A stretch of DNA of 64,000 nt from Opitutales bacterium (GCA_030729385.1 JANQXM010000048.1:1-64000); one strand, 5' to 3'; shown: positions 52,796-62,745, numbered from the stretch's first letter. The notes: generated from the letters alone by a model not told the origin. A program made the numbers and translations.

Positions 52796-54370
52796 CTAAA
52801 TGATGGGTGGCACGTAGGGCGGGAGGAATGCGAGGTTTGCGGTTCCACTGATATCAAACGGATCTTCGAAGCGGTTCAGGTTCGGGAAGATGGTTTCCAT
52901 CTCGCTACTGCCGATCGGGACGCCAAACCAGTTGGCCATGACGGCGGCAAATTGATCGACCGAGGTGGTGGGTATCCAGCGACCGCGTGAGCCACTGGGC
53001 ACGTCGTTGACTCCGCCGACTTCTAGTGTGGGGTAGCTGCCGTAGAAGTTGCCGCCGTTGACGGCTCCACCGAATACGAAACTGTGTGAGCCCCATGCGT
53101 GGTCAGTGCCTGCCGAATCAAAGTCGGTGCCGTTGGGTGTCCACGTGCGATTGAAATCGGAGGCTTGGAAGGTGGTGACTTTATCGTAGCTGAAGTCGGT
53201 GTCGATGGTGCTGGCGTCCAGCGCTTTCATACCGGCGTTGAAGGCACCGATAGCGCGGTCTAATTGATCGAGCAGTGCGGGCTGCGCGCCGTTAATGTTG
53301 GCGTGGTTATCAAACCCGCCGAGATCGACGAAGAATATTTGACGATTGTTGCCCATGCATTCGCGACCGGCGATGAGTCGTGCGACTGATTTTAGTTCAT
53401 TAGCAACGCCACTGTCGGCTTCGTGATCAAGCCAGATTTGATCAAAGTCGACATCGGATGGAGTGGCTGCGATAGCTTCGTTGATGATGGTCTCGTTGGC
53501 GCGTGCACTGCGCACGACCTCGCCGTATCCTTCTTCAAGTATGTGCGCGTGGCTGTATTGCATGATACGCTCCAGCGCTTCAAATCGTCTGCCGGTTGAA
53601 TTGGTCTTGTAGCTGCCATCGGTGTTTAAGGCGCTGGCGTAATTTGTGCCGAAACCTGCGAGACTAATCGAGCCAGAGGAGGTGACGGAAAATGGGCTCA
53701 CGCTACTGCCGCTCATGAACTGATTGTTCCCTGCCGCGGTAATCATCATCGATGTCTGGCTGTTGATGTTCCAGGCGTCGTGATAGAGTTCGGCGACGCG
53801 TGCGCCCCAGCCAGAGATGTAGGGCTTGTCGGAGATGGATGACATCCATTGTGTGACTTGGTCGGAATGGGAGAACAGTTGTTTGGGTAAACTGGTGGTG
53901 CTGTAGTCGTTCTTATTGGTTGGCTCGGCGAGGGTGCCGACGTTGGTGATGAAGCCTGCTTCACTATTATCAAACATCGCCTTCAGGTTCACTAGGCTCG
54001 GGTGCATGCCGAAGGGATCGGCTCCGGGGACGGTGATCGGAAGAGTATTGTCAGCACCTGTGGGATTGTAAGAAGTGGTGATGCCGTTGGGGATGCCAAC
54101 CACGCCTCGATCGTTTGCATAGGCGTCGGCTTGTGGGTTGCCGGTGATGGGGATCAGCACGTTGTTCATGTCGCAGCCGCCACGCAGGAAAATACAGACG
54201 AGAGCTTTGTAGTCGGAGCCGACAAGTGAGCCGCCCAGTGCGCTGGCAGCGGCTGAATTGATCAGCGAGAGTTGTGCGATGGTGTTGACGAGTGGACCGA
54301 TTGTCATCGCGCCACAAGTGCCTGCGCGGAGAAATTGCCTGCGGGAAATATGGTTCAAATTTTTAGACAT
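52796..54370 (-). CDS. DUF1501 protein with Tat signal
   Basis: 524 residues. A twin-arginine signal (ISRRQFLRAG, residues 8-17) is followed by a hydrophobic stretch to about 43, so it is exported folded. The DUF1501 core includes 'ALVCIFLRGGCDMNNVLIPI', 'SGWGARVAELYHD', 'FFVDLGGFDNHANI' and 'DHAWGSHSFVFGGAVNGG', related to the alkaline phosphatase superfamily. It follows the DUF1800 gene by five bases, and the two families are a standing pair. Confidence 0.93.
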   Translation of the reverse strand: MSKNLNHISRRQFLRAGTCGAMTIGPLVNTIAQLSLINSAAASALGGSLVGSDYKALVCIFLRGGCDMNNVLIPITGNPQADAYANDRGVVGIPNGITTSYNPTGADNTLPITVPGADPFGMHPSLVNLKAMFDNSEAGFITNVGTLAEPTNKNDYSTTSLPKQLFSHSDQVTQWMSSISDKPYISGWGARVAELYHDAWNINSQTSMMITAAGNNQFMSGSSVSPFSVTSSGSISLAGFGTNYASALNTDGSYKTNSTGRRFEALERIMQYSHAHILEEGYGEVVRSARANETIINEAIAATPSDVDFDQIWLDHEADSGVANELKSVARLIAGRECMGNNRQIFFVDLGGFDNHANINGAQPALLDQLDRAIGAFNAGMKALDASTIDTDFSYDKVTTFQASDFNRTWTPNGTDFDSAGTDHAWGSHSFVFGGAVNGGNFYGSYPTLEVGGVNDVPSGSRGRWIPTTSVDQFAAVMANWFGVPIGSSEMETIFPNLNRFEDPFDISGTANLAFLPPYVPPII

Positions 54371-54375
54371 GGCGC

Positions 54376-57300
54376 TTATTTTTTGATTTGGTATTCGGGC
54401 GTGAAGGTGATTAAGAAAAGAATATTCTCTAGCTTATCACGGCGGTCGGCATCGTCGTTGCTGCCATTGAATGGGTCGCCGTAAGCACCTGTGATGGAGT
54501 CGATGATGAGTTCGCGCGGATTCTTAAGGAGGTCGTCTACGCCGGCGATGCTGGGGTCGTCATCGTCGTTGGGATCGTAGGGATACTTGATTTTAAAAAT
54601 CCCATTAGTGAGGCGCTTGTCGAGCTCGTCGAGTATGGCTTCGTCGGCGAGTGACTCGGGACTGCGGCTCGGGTCGCTGCTGTTGTCGGGTGCCGTGGCA
54701 GGGTAGAATGCGTCGGCTATGGCTTGGAGTGGCAGGCGTGTGTTGTCGTTGCTGTCGGTTGAGTTGTTGTTGACACCATATGCGAGTCTTTGGTTGGCGA
54801 TAGTGTTGCCGAGGCTGATGCCGCCTTGCCCACTTTCAGAGAGTGTGATCTGTTCGAAATAGTTAATGTTACGAATGATGTCTTGCTCGTTTGCGAGTTG
54901 CAGTTCGGGGGAAACGAGACCTGCCGCGCCGATCGCGCCGCCTGGATTAAAGTCCGGTAGGTAAAAGTTGAATACCGTTTCTTGATCGAAGGGATTCATT
55001 TGCAGCCCTTCGGAGCCACTGGTGAAGAAGCTGTTGAACATGAAGCGAGCATTTCTCTCATGGTTTGCAAGTTGCTCCGCGGGATAATCGAAGGTGTTGA
55101 GAAAGAGGTCTGCGTTGGCAAAACTGGCTGGTGCTGCATCGTATGGGCTGGCGCCGGAAGGGTCGGTGAGGGGGATATAGCTGTAAGCGTCGAAGGCGCG
55201 TAGTAATTGTAAGTAGCCTTCAAGTGGTGACTTCTTTAACCCGAATTGCGTATCGTAAACATCTAGGTTGCGGGCCTCGGGATCAAGTAGGATGGCTTTG
55301 ACGGTGAGTCCGAGATGTCCCTCCGAGTTTTTAAAGACGGTTGCCACGCGATGCAGATACTCGGTCGATGGGTTGGATGTGGTGAAGCGTTGTATCAGTC
55401 GGCGTGATACAAATGCGGGTGTGCTGATGTGGCTATTGACCATGTCGAAGTCGGGCAGACCGTCGCCTGGCTTGCCAGCCAGCCAGTCGATGGCGGCCTC
55501 TACATCGGCAATGCCTTGATCGCTGAAGTCGGGCAGGGCGCTATTGTCGATGGTGGTGCCGGCAAATGTCTTTGGACCTAGGCTGTGATAGTCGCCGAAC
55601 ATCTTCATTGGGTAGAGATACTGTCTGGCCATTGGCCCCGAGAGGGTGCTCGCGTTGAAAGTATCGTTGTCGGGGGCATAGGGAACGCCGCCCCATTGGT
55701 AGAGTCCGTTCGGAGTGTTGCGCTCTAAGCTGAAGCTTTGGCCTGTGAGGATTTTTGCGAACTCTTGAATATCGGCATTGGTGTAGCTCGCTTCGGGGAG
55801 CCCGTTGGGGGTGAGGCGCAGTTTGCCATCGGGCCAGATGTTGAATAGACCGATCGTGAAGAGCTGCATGTTCTCTCGCGCGAGGTTTTCATCGGGATAT
55901 GTGTCGAACAGACCGTCGCCGTCGAAATCGATCGCCTTCTGATTCTTTAAACTGGAGAGCCATGCGCCCATCAGTGGACTCCAGTTTACGTAGCCAAGTA
56001 TGCTGCGATAATAACCGAAGGCGTGGTGGTTGAATTGATCTTGGTAGTTTACGGTTGCGAAGGGTTGATCCTCGATCGTGCTCAGCGAGTTGCTGACGAC
56101 GACGATCTGTTGTAGTGAGAAGCCCATTTTCTGGCGTAACTGATCTTTGGCGTTCAGCATCAAGTGTGAGAATGTGCTGCGGTTCAGATTTCTGTAGCCG
56201 GTGGATGAGATGAGATTATTGGTGTCATCTGCCAGTAGGTATTCAGGGCGCGTGATTGGGAAAGGGGCACTTAGATACCAAAGCTCCGAGTTGGGGGCAT
56301 CGCGATTGATTGTGGGCCATGTGGCGGGAGTCGTTGGCGTTGGCGTGACGGTATCGGTGATATTGCGCGCGGGGTCGAAGACGCCAGAGAGTTTTAAATA
56401 TTGAAAGTAAGTGGCGGTAAAATAATCGAGAAGAAAGGTCTGCTTGGTGACCGTGGGATTCATCTGGTCGTCGATCCATGTTTCGTATGCGCTGTGGCGA
56501 TGGTAGTTTGGGTCGGTGACGCGCTCGGCATTAATCGTATTGAGCAGCGCTGCGACGCTGGCATCGGTGGCTCCAAAGGTGGCTTGGTTTAGAAAGCGTC
56601 TGACTTCAGCTTCAAGTAGATCGCCGCTGAGTTGTGGGTAGCCACTAGTGCCTGGTGCGTCGGCTGCTGCGGCATCGCCGGGATCGCTGATCGAACCTTC
56701 GGAGAGATTTAGGAAACCCCAGATCTCACCAGCAGGATTGCTGACTGTATGAACATTGAGATAAAGCGAGGTCTCTCCGTTTTGCCCGAACAGTGAATCG
56801 ATAATGGTTTGTTTGGATGCCGCACCGCCCAAGGTGGGGACGGCACCTGAAGATTCCTGTAAGTCCCATGGGTAGCCATCGCCTTCGACCGCGCTTCCGG
56901 GGTCTTCGCCGGCGAGCACTTGGACGGGGTAATATTTTAGCTGGCCATTGAAAGGGTCCGAGCCTGGGGAGGCGCCGGATTCATCGCCCGGTGTGTTGGT
57001 GATCGCATAAATGATGCTGCCGGCGGTGTTGCCTGGGTTGGCCTTGTGCACGTGCGAGTCTTGTTGGGCATCGTTTAAGTTCGAGAATTGGTTCCAGAAG
57101 CGCATCTCAGTGCGTGGGCCGTTGATAGTAGCTGTCACGGATCCGGAGCCGCTCGTCGCGTTGACTGCTTTGCCGTCTTGGCTGAAGGCGCCAGTGAAGA
57201 TGGTGAGGTTGTCTGGGCTATCCGGTAAGTCGAAGAGTTGAATGGACGCGCCGCTAAATAAAGTGGAGATCGTGTAACTGCTGTCAGGCGAGGGTGCGAT

Positions 57301-59448
57301 GCCGATGTTCAAGGTCTCGGGGTATTCGTTGATCTCGTCGTTGATCGCTTTAACGGTGAGGATTTTTTGACGCTCGCCGAATTCGAAGTGCACGCTGTCA
57401 GTGATGATGTTGCCGTCTTCGTCGATGATTTGATAGTCCTCTATTTCGGCTGCCTCATCGCCGGCGGTGCCAACCAGCATGCAGCAAGAGCCGTCGCAAA
57501 GAGTGACGGTGCTGCCAGTTTCTTCGAGGGGTATGATTTCTAGATGGACGGTTACCGGAGTCAGCACGCCTTCGCGCGTGATGGTGATTTCGCCATCGTC
57601 GGGAATGGTGTTTGGATAATTACTTTCCATCGCGCAGGCGTCGGAGCCGTAGAGTGCGATGTCGGGTAGACCGGTGGCACCTGCTAGGTAGGCTTGCAGC
57701 GTGTCGACGTCGGGTGTGCCATTGATGGTCTCTGAATCGAAAAACAGCAGGTTGGCGTAAGGTGCGAGTGCGAGTTCTTCCCAGTCGGGGATTATGTCGC
57801 TGTCTTGATCTTGTTCTTCAACGGAGAACTTAAAGAAGTTAGGAGTGGGACCGCCACCAAAGTCGACCTCGTTGGCGACTAGATAGCCCTCTCCGGGAAT
57901 GTTGCCAGTCGATATAAACCAGTCGTCGTAAACTATGTTTGGGGTGCTTGGTGCCCCCATGCGCAATGTGCTGATGCTCTGGATTAAGTTGGCACCAAGA
58001 TCTTTAAAGTTTAAGCTAGTCGCGGAGCCGATGAGGTTGCCCGTTGTGTCGCTCACATAGATGTCGAATGTGTCTGCCGCGACAGTCAGGGTTTCTGTGG
58101 GGGTTCTGTATTCAAACCCTTCGCCTGCTAGCGAGAGAACCATTTCGATGCGGAAAGTCTTATCAAAAAGAATGTCCACTTGTGCCTCGCTGGCGCCTGA
58201 TCCGCCTGCGCGGACGACTGCGCCTGTTGGGTTCGATGTGCTGTCTTCTATATCGATCCGAGGCCCTTCTTGACTGTAGTCTGAGCCATTCATGAAATAC
58301 AGATAGCTGTCTTGTGCGCCCGACCCCATGTTGAAGAGCCAAGTGGCATAGAAGTGATCACTGCTGCCGCTTCCTAATGTGAGACGTTCTTCGCTGCCGG
58401 TTCCAACATTGCCACTGACGCGCTCTACATCGCCTGACGTGCCTGTTGGACCTGCTTCGATGCTTGTGTTGTTTGGCCAGAGTGTGCCTGTCTGACCGAT
58501 GCTATCGTAGTCGTGTTCGAGTAGGGTGTTGCCGCTGACGGTCTTTGTGTGGAAAAACACTTTTGCGAGGTCGTCTCTTTCGAGGAGTTCGATTTCCGCG
58601 GTTCCGGGGAGTGACCATGCTATCTGCGCGTGTTGTCGCGGAATTGTGGATACATAGTGCAGTTCGATATGATATCGGTTACCCGCGATGAGGTCGACTG
58701 CGTCAGAGCGTTGCGTGGCATATGTGTCCCATTCGCTGGGAGCTAATCCGGTTTGTGTGGGTAAAACCTCGGCAATTTTCAATGTGCTCTTTTCGTCAGG
58801 AGTTAGGTCGAGGTAGAGCTCGGCGGGACCGCCGGCGGTTAAGAAGAAGGTGTAAGCTCCAGTTTGAGGTGCTTCGATCCAGCAGGATAGGCGTGCGCCA
58901 TAGCCGGTGGCTAGAAAGTCCGGCGCTTTTGGAAGGGCGTTATAGGCGGTGCCGTCGGGTGCGCTGGGATAGGTGCTTAGATCATGTAGGTCGCTAATGG
59001 TATCGCCGGGGAGGTCTGACCAAAAATCAATACGTATAGAGCTTAGCGTTTCTGCTACGCCGTCGTTTTGTATGGAGAGGGAGCGCGTGGCATTGTCTCC
59101 GGACCAAGATGGAGGCACGTCATAAAAATTGGTCAGGTCGCTGGAGTGACTGACTGTATAGCTTTTGCCTCTGAGTGTATCGAAGTGCAGTTGCATCTCG
59201 ACGCCAGTCTCGTTGATTACCGTTGGGAATAATTGAGGGTGATCTGTAGAGTCGTTAGGGTCGGTTCCGGCGATACATTCTTCTAGGTTGGTGAAGCGGT
59301 CGCCATCGTCGTCGTCTTCGAGCACGAGATCGCTGGCGTTGAAGCGTTGCTCCCAGACATCGCTGAGCCCGTTGCCATTCTCATCAAGCGCCATCGCATA
59401 GCTGATGAACAAGGGGAAGGCGAAAAGGTAGAGGGGTATATGTTTCAT
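54376..59448 (-). CDS. Giant secreted DUF1800 protein with PA14, Calx-beta and CHRD regions
   Basis: 1690 residues. Signal peptide (about 1-20), then acidic calcium-binding-like loops (DENGNGLSDVW, DDDGDRFTNLEE), a PA14-like region (about 150-290), a concanavalin-like region (about 300-510), a Calx-beta-like stretch (about 600-720) and a CHRD domain (about 745-915, 'YLNVHTVSNPAGEIWGF'). The C-terminal DUF1800 part (about 950-1640) includes 'RRFLNQATFGATD' and 'LMLNAKDQLRQKMG'. It should sit outside the cytoplasm, perhaps at the cell surface binding carbohydrate or protein. It heads an operon with the DUF1501 and pseudopilin-like genes. No PEP-CTERM tail is present. Confidence 0.9.
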   Translation of the reverse strand: MKHIPLYLFAFPLFISYAMALDENGNGLSDVWEQRFNASDLVLEDDDDGDRFTNLEECIAGTDPNDSTDHPQLFPTVINETGVEMQLHFDTLRGKSYTVSHSSDLTNFYDVPPSWSGDNATRSLSIQNDGVAETLSSIRIDFWSDLPGDTISDLHDLSTYPSAPDGTAYNALPKAPDFLATGYGARLSCWIEAPQTGAYTFFLTAGGPAELYLDLTPDEKSTLKIAEVLPTQTGLAPSEWDTYATQRSDAVDLIAGNRYHIELHYVSTIPRQHAQIAWSLPGTAEIELLERDDLAKVFFHTKTVSGNTLLEHDYDSIGQTGTLWPNNTSIEAGPTGTSGDVERVSGNVGTGSEERLTLGSGSSDHFYATWLFNMGSGAQDSYLYFMNGSDYSQEGPRIDIEDSTSNPTGAVVRAGGSGASEAQVDILFDKTFRIEMVLSLAGEGFEYRTPTETLTVAADTFDIYVSDTTGNLIGSATSLNFKDLGANLIQSISTLRMGAPSTPNIVYDDWFISTGNIPGEGYLVANEVDFGGGPTPNFFKFSVEEQDQDSDIIPDWEELALAPYANLLFFDSETINGTPDVDTLQAYLAGATGLPDIALYGSDACAMESNYPNTIPDDGEITITREGVLTPVTVHLEIIPLEETGSTVTLCDGSCCMLVGTAGDEAAEIEDYQIIDEDGNIITDSVHFEFGERQKILTVKAINDEINEYPETLNIGIAPSPDSSYTISTLFSGASIQLFDLPDSPDNLTIFTGAFSQDGKAVNATSGSGSVTATINGPRTEMRFWNQFSNLNDAQQDSHVHKANPGNTAGSIIYAITNTPGDESGASPGSDPFNGQLKYYPVQVLAGEDPGSAVEGDGYPWDLQESSGAVPTLGGAASKQTIIDSLFGQNGETSLYLNVHTVSNPAGEIWGFLNLSEGSISDPGDAAAADAPGTSGYPQLSGDLLEAEVRRFLNQATFGATDASVAALLNTINAERVTDPNYHRHSAYETWIDDQMNPTVTKQTFLLDYFTATYFQYLKLSGVFDPARNITDTVTPTPTTPATWPTINRDAPNSELWYLSAPFPITRPEYLLADDTNNLISSTGYRNLNRSTFSHLMLNAKDQLRQKMGFSLQQIVVVSNSLSTIEDQPFATVNYQDQFNHHAFGYYRSILGYVNWSPLMGAWLSSLKNQKAIDFDGDGLFDTYPDENLARENMQLFTIGLFNIWPDGKLRLTPNGLPEASYTNADIQEFAKILTGQSFSLERNTPNGLYQWGGVPYAPDNDTFNASTLSGPMARQYLYPMKMFGDYHSLGPKTFAGTTIDNSALPDFSDQGIADVEAAIDWLAGKPGDGLPDFDMVNSHISTPAFVSRRLIQRFTTSNPSTEYLHRVATVFKNSEGHLGLTVKAILLDPEARNLDVYDTQFGLKKSPLEGYLQLLRAFDAYSYIPLTDPSGASPYDAAPASFANADLFLNTFDYPAEQLANHERNARFMFNSFFTSGSEGLQMNPFDQETVFNFYLPDFNPGGAIGAAGLVSPELQLANEQDIIRNINYFEQITLSESGQGGISLGNTIANQRLAYGVNNNSTDSNDNTRLPLQAIADAFYPATAPDNSSDPSRSPESLADEAILDELDKRLTNGIFKIKYPYDPNDDDDPSIAGVDDLLKNPRELIIDSITGAYGDPFNGSNDDADRRDKLENILFLITFTPEYQIKK

Positions 59449-59640
59449 CGAGCAGTAGAACGGTGTCGCCTTCGCCCTAAGGGGTGGTTCGGGGGTGGCG
59501 TGCGCGCCTACTATCTATTTATGCGTATTTATCTATATATCAAGGAGATACGTGTCGAGAATATAGCCTAAGCCCAGTTTAGGGGATGAACTCTATGTCT
59601 TTAGCGTCGAGGCTTTATTTGCGTATTCTAAGGGAGGCGA

Positions 59641-60237
59641 TTACTGCTCCTTGATCGCGTCTTGCAATGTGCGGATGTGGCCGTCCTTTAAACTGTAGAT
59701 CCAGCTGTGGATCTCGACGGATTGGCCGCGTTTCCAGGCATCACCTAGAACAGAGGTGCGTCGAAGGTTTTCCGCTTGTGCTATGACGTTGAGTTCGCAC
59801 ATGCGGTCGCATTTCGCTTCTCCTTCAAGGGGTTTTAGCTCGTTGATATGAAATGCCTCCACGTCTTGAATGTGGCGAAGCCAGTTATCGATCAAGCCGA
59901 GGGGCTGGTTGTTGAGTGCGGCTCTTACGCCACCGCAGCCATAGTGCCCGCAGACGATGATATGCTTCACTTTAAGCACTTCGACCGCATATTGAAGGAC
60001 GGAAAGTAGGTTGAGGTCGGTGTGCACAACCATGTTGGCAATGTTGCGGTGGACAAACACTTCGCCAGGCATCAGGCCAGTGATCTGATTGGCGGGCACC
60101 CGACTATCCGAGCAGCCGATCCATAAATATTCGGGACTCTGCTGCTGAGAGAGCTTATCGAAAAAAGTGGGGTCTTCTTGGGTGACGCTTTGCGCCCAAG
60201 TGCGATTGTTTTGCAGTAGTTTGGATAGTGTAGGCAT
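59641..60237 (-). CDS. Beta-class carbonic anhydrase
   Basis: 198 residues from the ATG at 60237. Zinc ligands and the catalytic dyad are in IGCSDSRVP and CGHYGCGG; 'MPGEVFVHRNIANMV' lies between them. It interconverts carbon dioxide and bicarbonate in the cytoplasm. Longer in-frame starts upstream lack similarity. It diverges from the MarR gene. Confidence 0.94.
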   Translation of the reverse strand: MPTLSKLLQNNRTWAQSVTQEDPTFFDKLSQQQSPEYLWIGCSDSRVPANQITGLMPGEVFVHRNIANMVVHTDLNLLSVLQYAVEVLKVKHIIVCGHYGCGGVRAALNNQPLGLIDNWLRHIQDVEAFHINELKPLEGEAKCDRMCELNVIAQAENLRRTSVLGDAWKRGQSVEIHSWIYSLKDGHIRTLQDAIKEQ

Positions 60238-60413
60238 AGTGGTCAGCAGTTGGTTTCTGGTAGTTTTCGTGAGGATAGTTGTCGTGACTCTCTGTGCAAG
60301 TCTATCGTTCATTTAGTGGGAGTGGTGAGTTCCCTAGTATACTGCAAGCTCATGCGAGTGGACGAACCGCTTCCTATGCATAGAATGATTTAACGATTTG
60401 GCAGGCCATTTAA

Positions 60414-60425
60414 CTTGACATCAAG
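60414..60425. promoter_or_regulatory. Candidate MarR operator over a -35 box
   Basis: The palindrome CTTGACATCAAG contains TTGACA (60415-60420), a consensus -35 box, and lies 13-24 bases before the marR ATG. Binding of the encoded regulator here would block its own promoter. A weak -10 (TGTTAT, 60439-60444) would place transcription start near the second ATG at 60450. Confidence 0.5.
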
Positions 60426-60437
60426 ATAAATGCAGTC

Positions 60438-60902
60438 ATGTTATGCATTATGCCTAAAATATATCAACATTCTGGTTCGCACCTTTTCCTTTTAATGTGG
60501 AAGGCTTCGCGGGCGGTGATGGCTTACGATCAGGCGAGCATCAGCCGCTCGGGTTTTGCTTCGCTTTCTGATTTTGGAGTGTTGGAGGTATTGTTGCACA
60601 AGGGGGCGCTGCCGGTGAATGCGATTGGCGAGAAGGTCCTATTGACTAGCGGATCGATCACGACGGCAGTGCAACGACTTGAAAAGAAAGGCTTTGTCGC
60701 TCGTGAGCGGAGTAAAACGGACGCTCGGGTGGTGCTGGTGCATTTAACCGAAGCAGGCCAGGAACTGATTGAAGCGGCCTTTGAAGCGCATGCCTCCGAT
60801 CTCGATTTACTGTTCGAAAATTTTGACGATGAAGATCGAGTACATTTTGCCGCGCTTATGGGCAAGCTGGGGCAACGTGCTGAAGTGTTGGGGTGGGGGT
60901 GA
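60438..60902 (+). CDS. MarR-family transcriptional regulator
   Basis: 154 residues from the ATG at 60438; an in-frame ATG at 60450 is an equally good start. The winged helix-turn-helix spans about 45-115: 'FGVLEVLLHKGALPVNAIGEKVLLTSGSITTAVQRLEKKGFVARERSKTDARVVLVHLTEAG' is the classic pattern with the D-x-R wing. Terminal helices form the dimer. Ligand unknown. The palindrome just upstream suggests autorepression. No target gene beside itself is obvious. Confidence 0.9.
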   Translation: MLCIMPKIYQHSGSHLFLLMWKASRAVMAYDQASISRSGFASLSDFGVLEVLLHKGALPVNAIGEKVLLTSGSITTAVQRLEKKGFVARERSKTDARVVLVHLTEAGQELIEAAFEAHASDLDLLFENFDDEDRVHFAALMGKLGQRAEVLGWG

Positions 60903-60917
60903 GTTCGCTTGCGTATA

Positions 60918-60964
60918 TAGCTTGGCGTCAAGCTAAGCGACGTGCGGACGTGTGAAACACGTCC
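60918..60964. repeat. Double hairpin between marR and tmk
   Basis: TAGCTTG-GCGT-CAAGCTA (60918-60935) and GGACGTGT-GAA-ACACGTCC (60946-60964) are two perfect stems in the convergent gap. The second begins with GGACG and is followed by CTCC, close to the GGGACG/CGTCCC ends of the element at 30473. It may double as a terminator. Confidence 0.65.
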
Positions 60965-60992
60965 CTCCATTGGGGCGGAATCGCTCGGCAAG

Positions 60993-61631
60993 CTAATGAG
61001 CTGTGGGGAGCAAGATCTCTACAGCTTCCCAAATCTCTGCTTGGATGGCTTCGATGCTTTGGTCGCCGTTGACGACTAGAAAGCGCTGGGGGTCGGCGGC
61101 TGCGGCTTTGAGGTAACCTGCGCGGACGGCTTCGAAAAATTCGATGGCTTCTTGTTCCATTCGGTCGAGTTTGCCGCCGCTGCGCGCTTTAACACGCTCC
61201 ATGCCGACTGTTGGATCTAGATCGATTAGGATCGTCAGATCGGGCAGGGTTTGGCCGATGGCAAATTGATTGATGGTATCGACCGAGACCGGATCAATTT
61301 GACGGGCGACGCCTTGATAGACGCTGGTTGAATCAAGGTAGCGGTCGCAGAGCACTATTTGGCCGGCGTCGATAGCTGGTTGGATGAGTGCGCGGGCGTG
61401 TTGTGCGCGGCTGGCGGTAAAGAGCAGGAGCTCTGCTTCGGGGCTCATGCCTTCGCCGACTTCATCGTGTTGGAGTAAATTGCGGATCGCTTCACCGAGC
61501 GGTGTGCCGCCTGGCTCGCGGGTTTGCACGACTTTGTGGCCAGCGGCTTGTAGGCTTTCATTTAGGGTGCGAATCTGGGTGGATTTGCCACAACCTTCGC
61601 CGCCTTCAAAACTGATGAATAAGCCTGCCAT
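60993..61631 (-). CDS. tmk: Thymidylate kinase
   Basis: 212 residues, normal length. P-loop FEGGEGCGKSTQ, the DRY motif in LCDRYLDSTSVYQG, and a lid region 'ARSGGKLDRME'. It phosphorylates dTMP to dTDP. It begins four bases after the PfkB kinase gene, so the two are co-transcribed. Confidence 0.95.
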   Translation of the reverse strand: MAGLFISFEGGEGCGKSTQIRTLNESLQAAGHKVVQTREPGGTPLGEAIRNLLQHDEVGEGMSPEAELLLFTASRAQHARALIQPAIDAGQIVLCDRYLDSTSVYQGVARQIDPVSVDTINQFAIGQTLPDLTILIDLDPTVGMERVKARSGGKLDRMEQEAIEFFEAVRAGYLKAAAADPQRFLVVNGDQSIEAIQAEIWEAVEILLPTAH

Positions 61632-61635
61632 CTGT

Positions 61636-62745
61636 TTACCAAGTGCTAATGAACTCGGCGAGCTCGTCGAGCGATGGGCTCACTGCGGTGCGCACGTAGA
61701 ATCCGGATGTCGCGACTGCGACCGTGAGTGCGGCAGTTGGTGAGAGACCGATAAGGCGACCGGTGACAAAGCCAGAGTTAAAATGATCGCCTGCACCAGT
61801 GGTGATCTTCGGTTTGTCGCAGTAGGGACCTTTCACGTATGCGGTGCCTTCTGGTGTGGCACAGGCTGCGTCGGCGGTTGGGTGGACAACGACAGTGTTG
61901 AGTTTGAGCTTCTGGCGGATACGCTCGGCCATGACTTGCAAGTTTTCTGGCGTATTTTCGAGTGCATCGAAACCGAGGAGTTTTTCGACTTGTTCAGCTT
62001 CGCGCAAATTGAGACCGAGGATGACTTTACCGAATTTTTCGAATTTCCCGAACAGATCGAGCACCTCGAGCAGGTCGTCTTCGGAGCGTTTTTCAGGGTC
62101 GGCGAGGTCGAAGAAGAAGGTGCGTTCAGGGTTGGGTTTCACCGCCGGCAGCAAGCGCTGGAGGAAATCGCGGAAAACATCGGAGAGGTAGGGGATCATC
62201 GTCCAGTTGACCATCGCGATGCAGTCGGACTCGCCGAAGACTTTGGTCAACTCGTCAGCACCCATTGCAGTGACGATGTGCTCGTAGTTGATTTCGTCGA
62301 GGCTGGCCATCGAGCCCAGCATGATCTTACCATCGGTGAACTCCGCGGCGTGGGTCACACCAGGATCAGTGATGGAGATGGCGTTTGTTTTCTTTGCGAA
62401 TTCTTCGAAAACAGGGTGGATCGTAGTCTTGCCGAGTGCGCCTAGATAGCGGACCCGGAGGCCATGGGCACTTTGCGCGTTGGCCATGATAGGACCGTTG
62501 CCACCTAGCTTTTCGATAACAGGGGCGAGTTCGATGTTAGCACTTTTACCCGCTGCGGAACTGATGCGGGCACCAAATTCAGTGATTGTTTTAATCGCTT
62601 CGAACTGGTCGCCAGGGCCGTGCCGCTTGTCCACCGGGTGGACGATCTTGTCGACGAAACCGTCGATGCCGACGAGCACTTTGATTTGAGGTGCTTTGGC
62701 GGCGTTCTCTTTGAGCTCGGAAAGGGTGATGCTTTTGTTGTCCAT
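61636..62745 (-). CDS. PfkB-family carbohydrate kinase
   Basis: 369 residues. 'LVGIDGFVDKIVHPVDKR' at the N-terminus is followed by 'KLGGNGPIMANAQSAHG'. The catalytic base is in TTGAGDHFNSGF near residue 315, and 'GLNLREAEQ' precedes it. PfkB kinases phosphorylate sugars or nucleosides; the substrate is not clear. Tandem with tmk. Confidence 0.86.
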   Translation of the reverse strand: MDNKSITLSELKENAAKAPQIKVLVGIDGFVDKIVHPVDKRHGPGDQFEAIKTITEFGARISSAAGKSANIELAPVIEKLGGNGPIMANAQSAHGLRVRYLGALGKTTIHPVFEEFAKKTNAISITDPGVTHAAEFTDGKIMLGSMASLDEINYEHIVTAMGADELTKVFGESDCIAMVNWTMIPYLSDVFRDFLQRLLPAVKPNPERTFFFDLADPEKRSEDDLLEVLDLFGKFEKFGKVILGLNLREAEQVEKLLGFDALENTPENLQVMAERIRQKLKLNTVVVHPTADAACATPEGTAYVKGPYCDKPKITTGAGDHFNSGFVTGRLIGLSPTAALTVAVATSGFYVRTAVSPSLDELAEFISTW

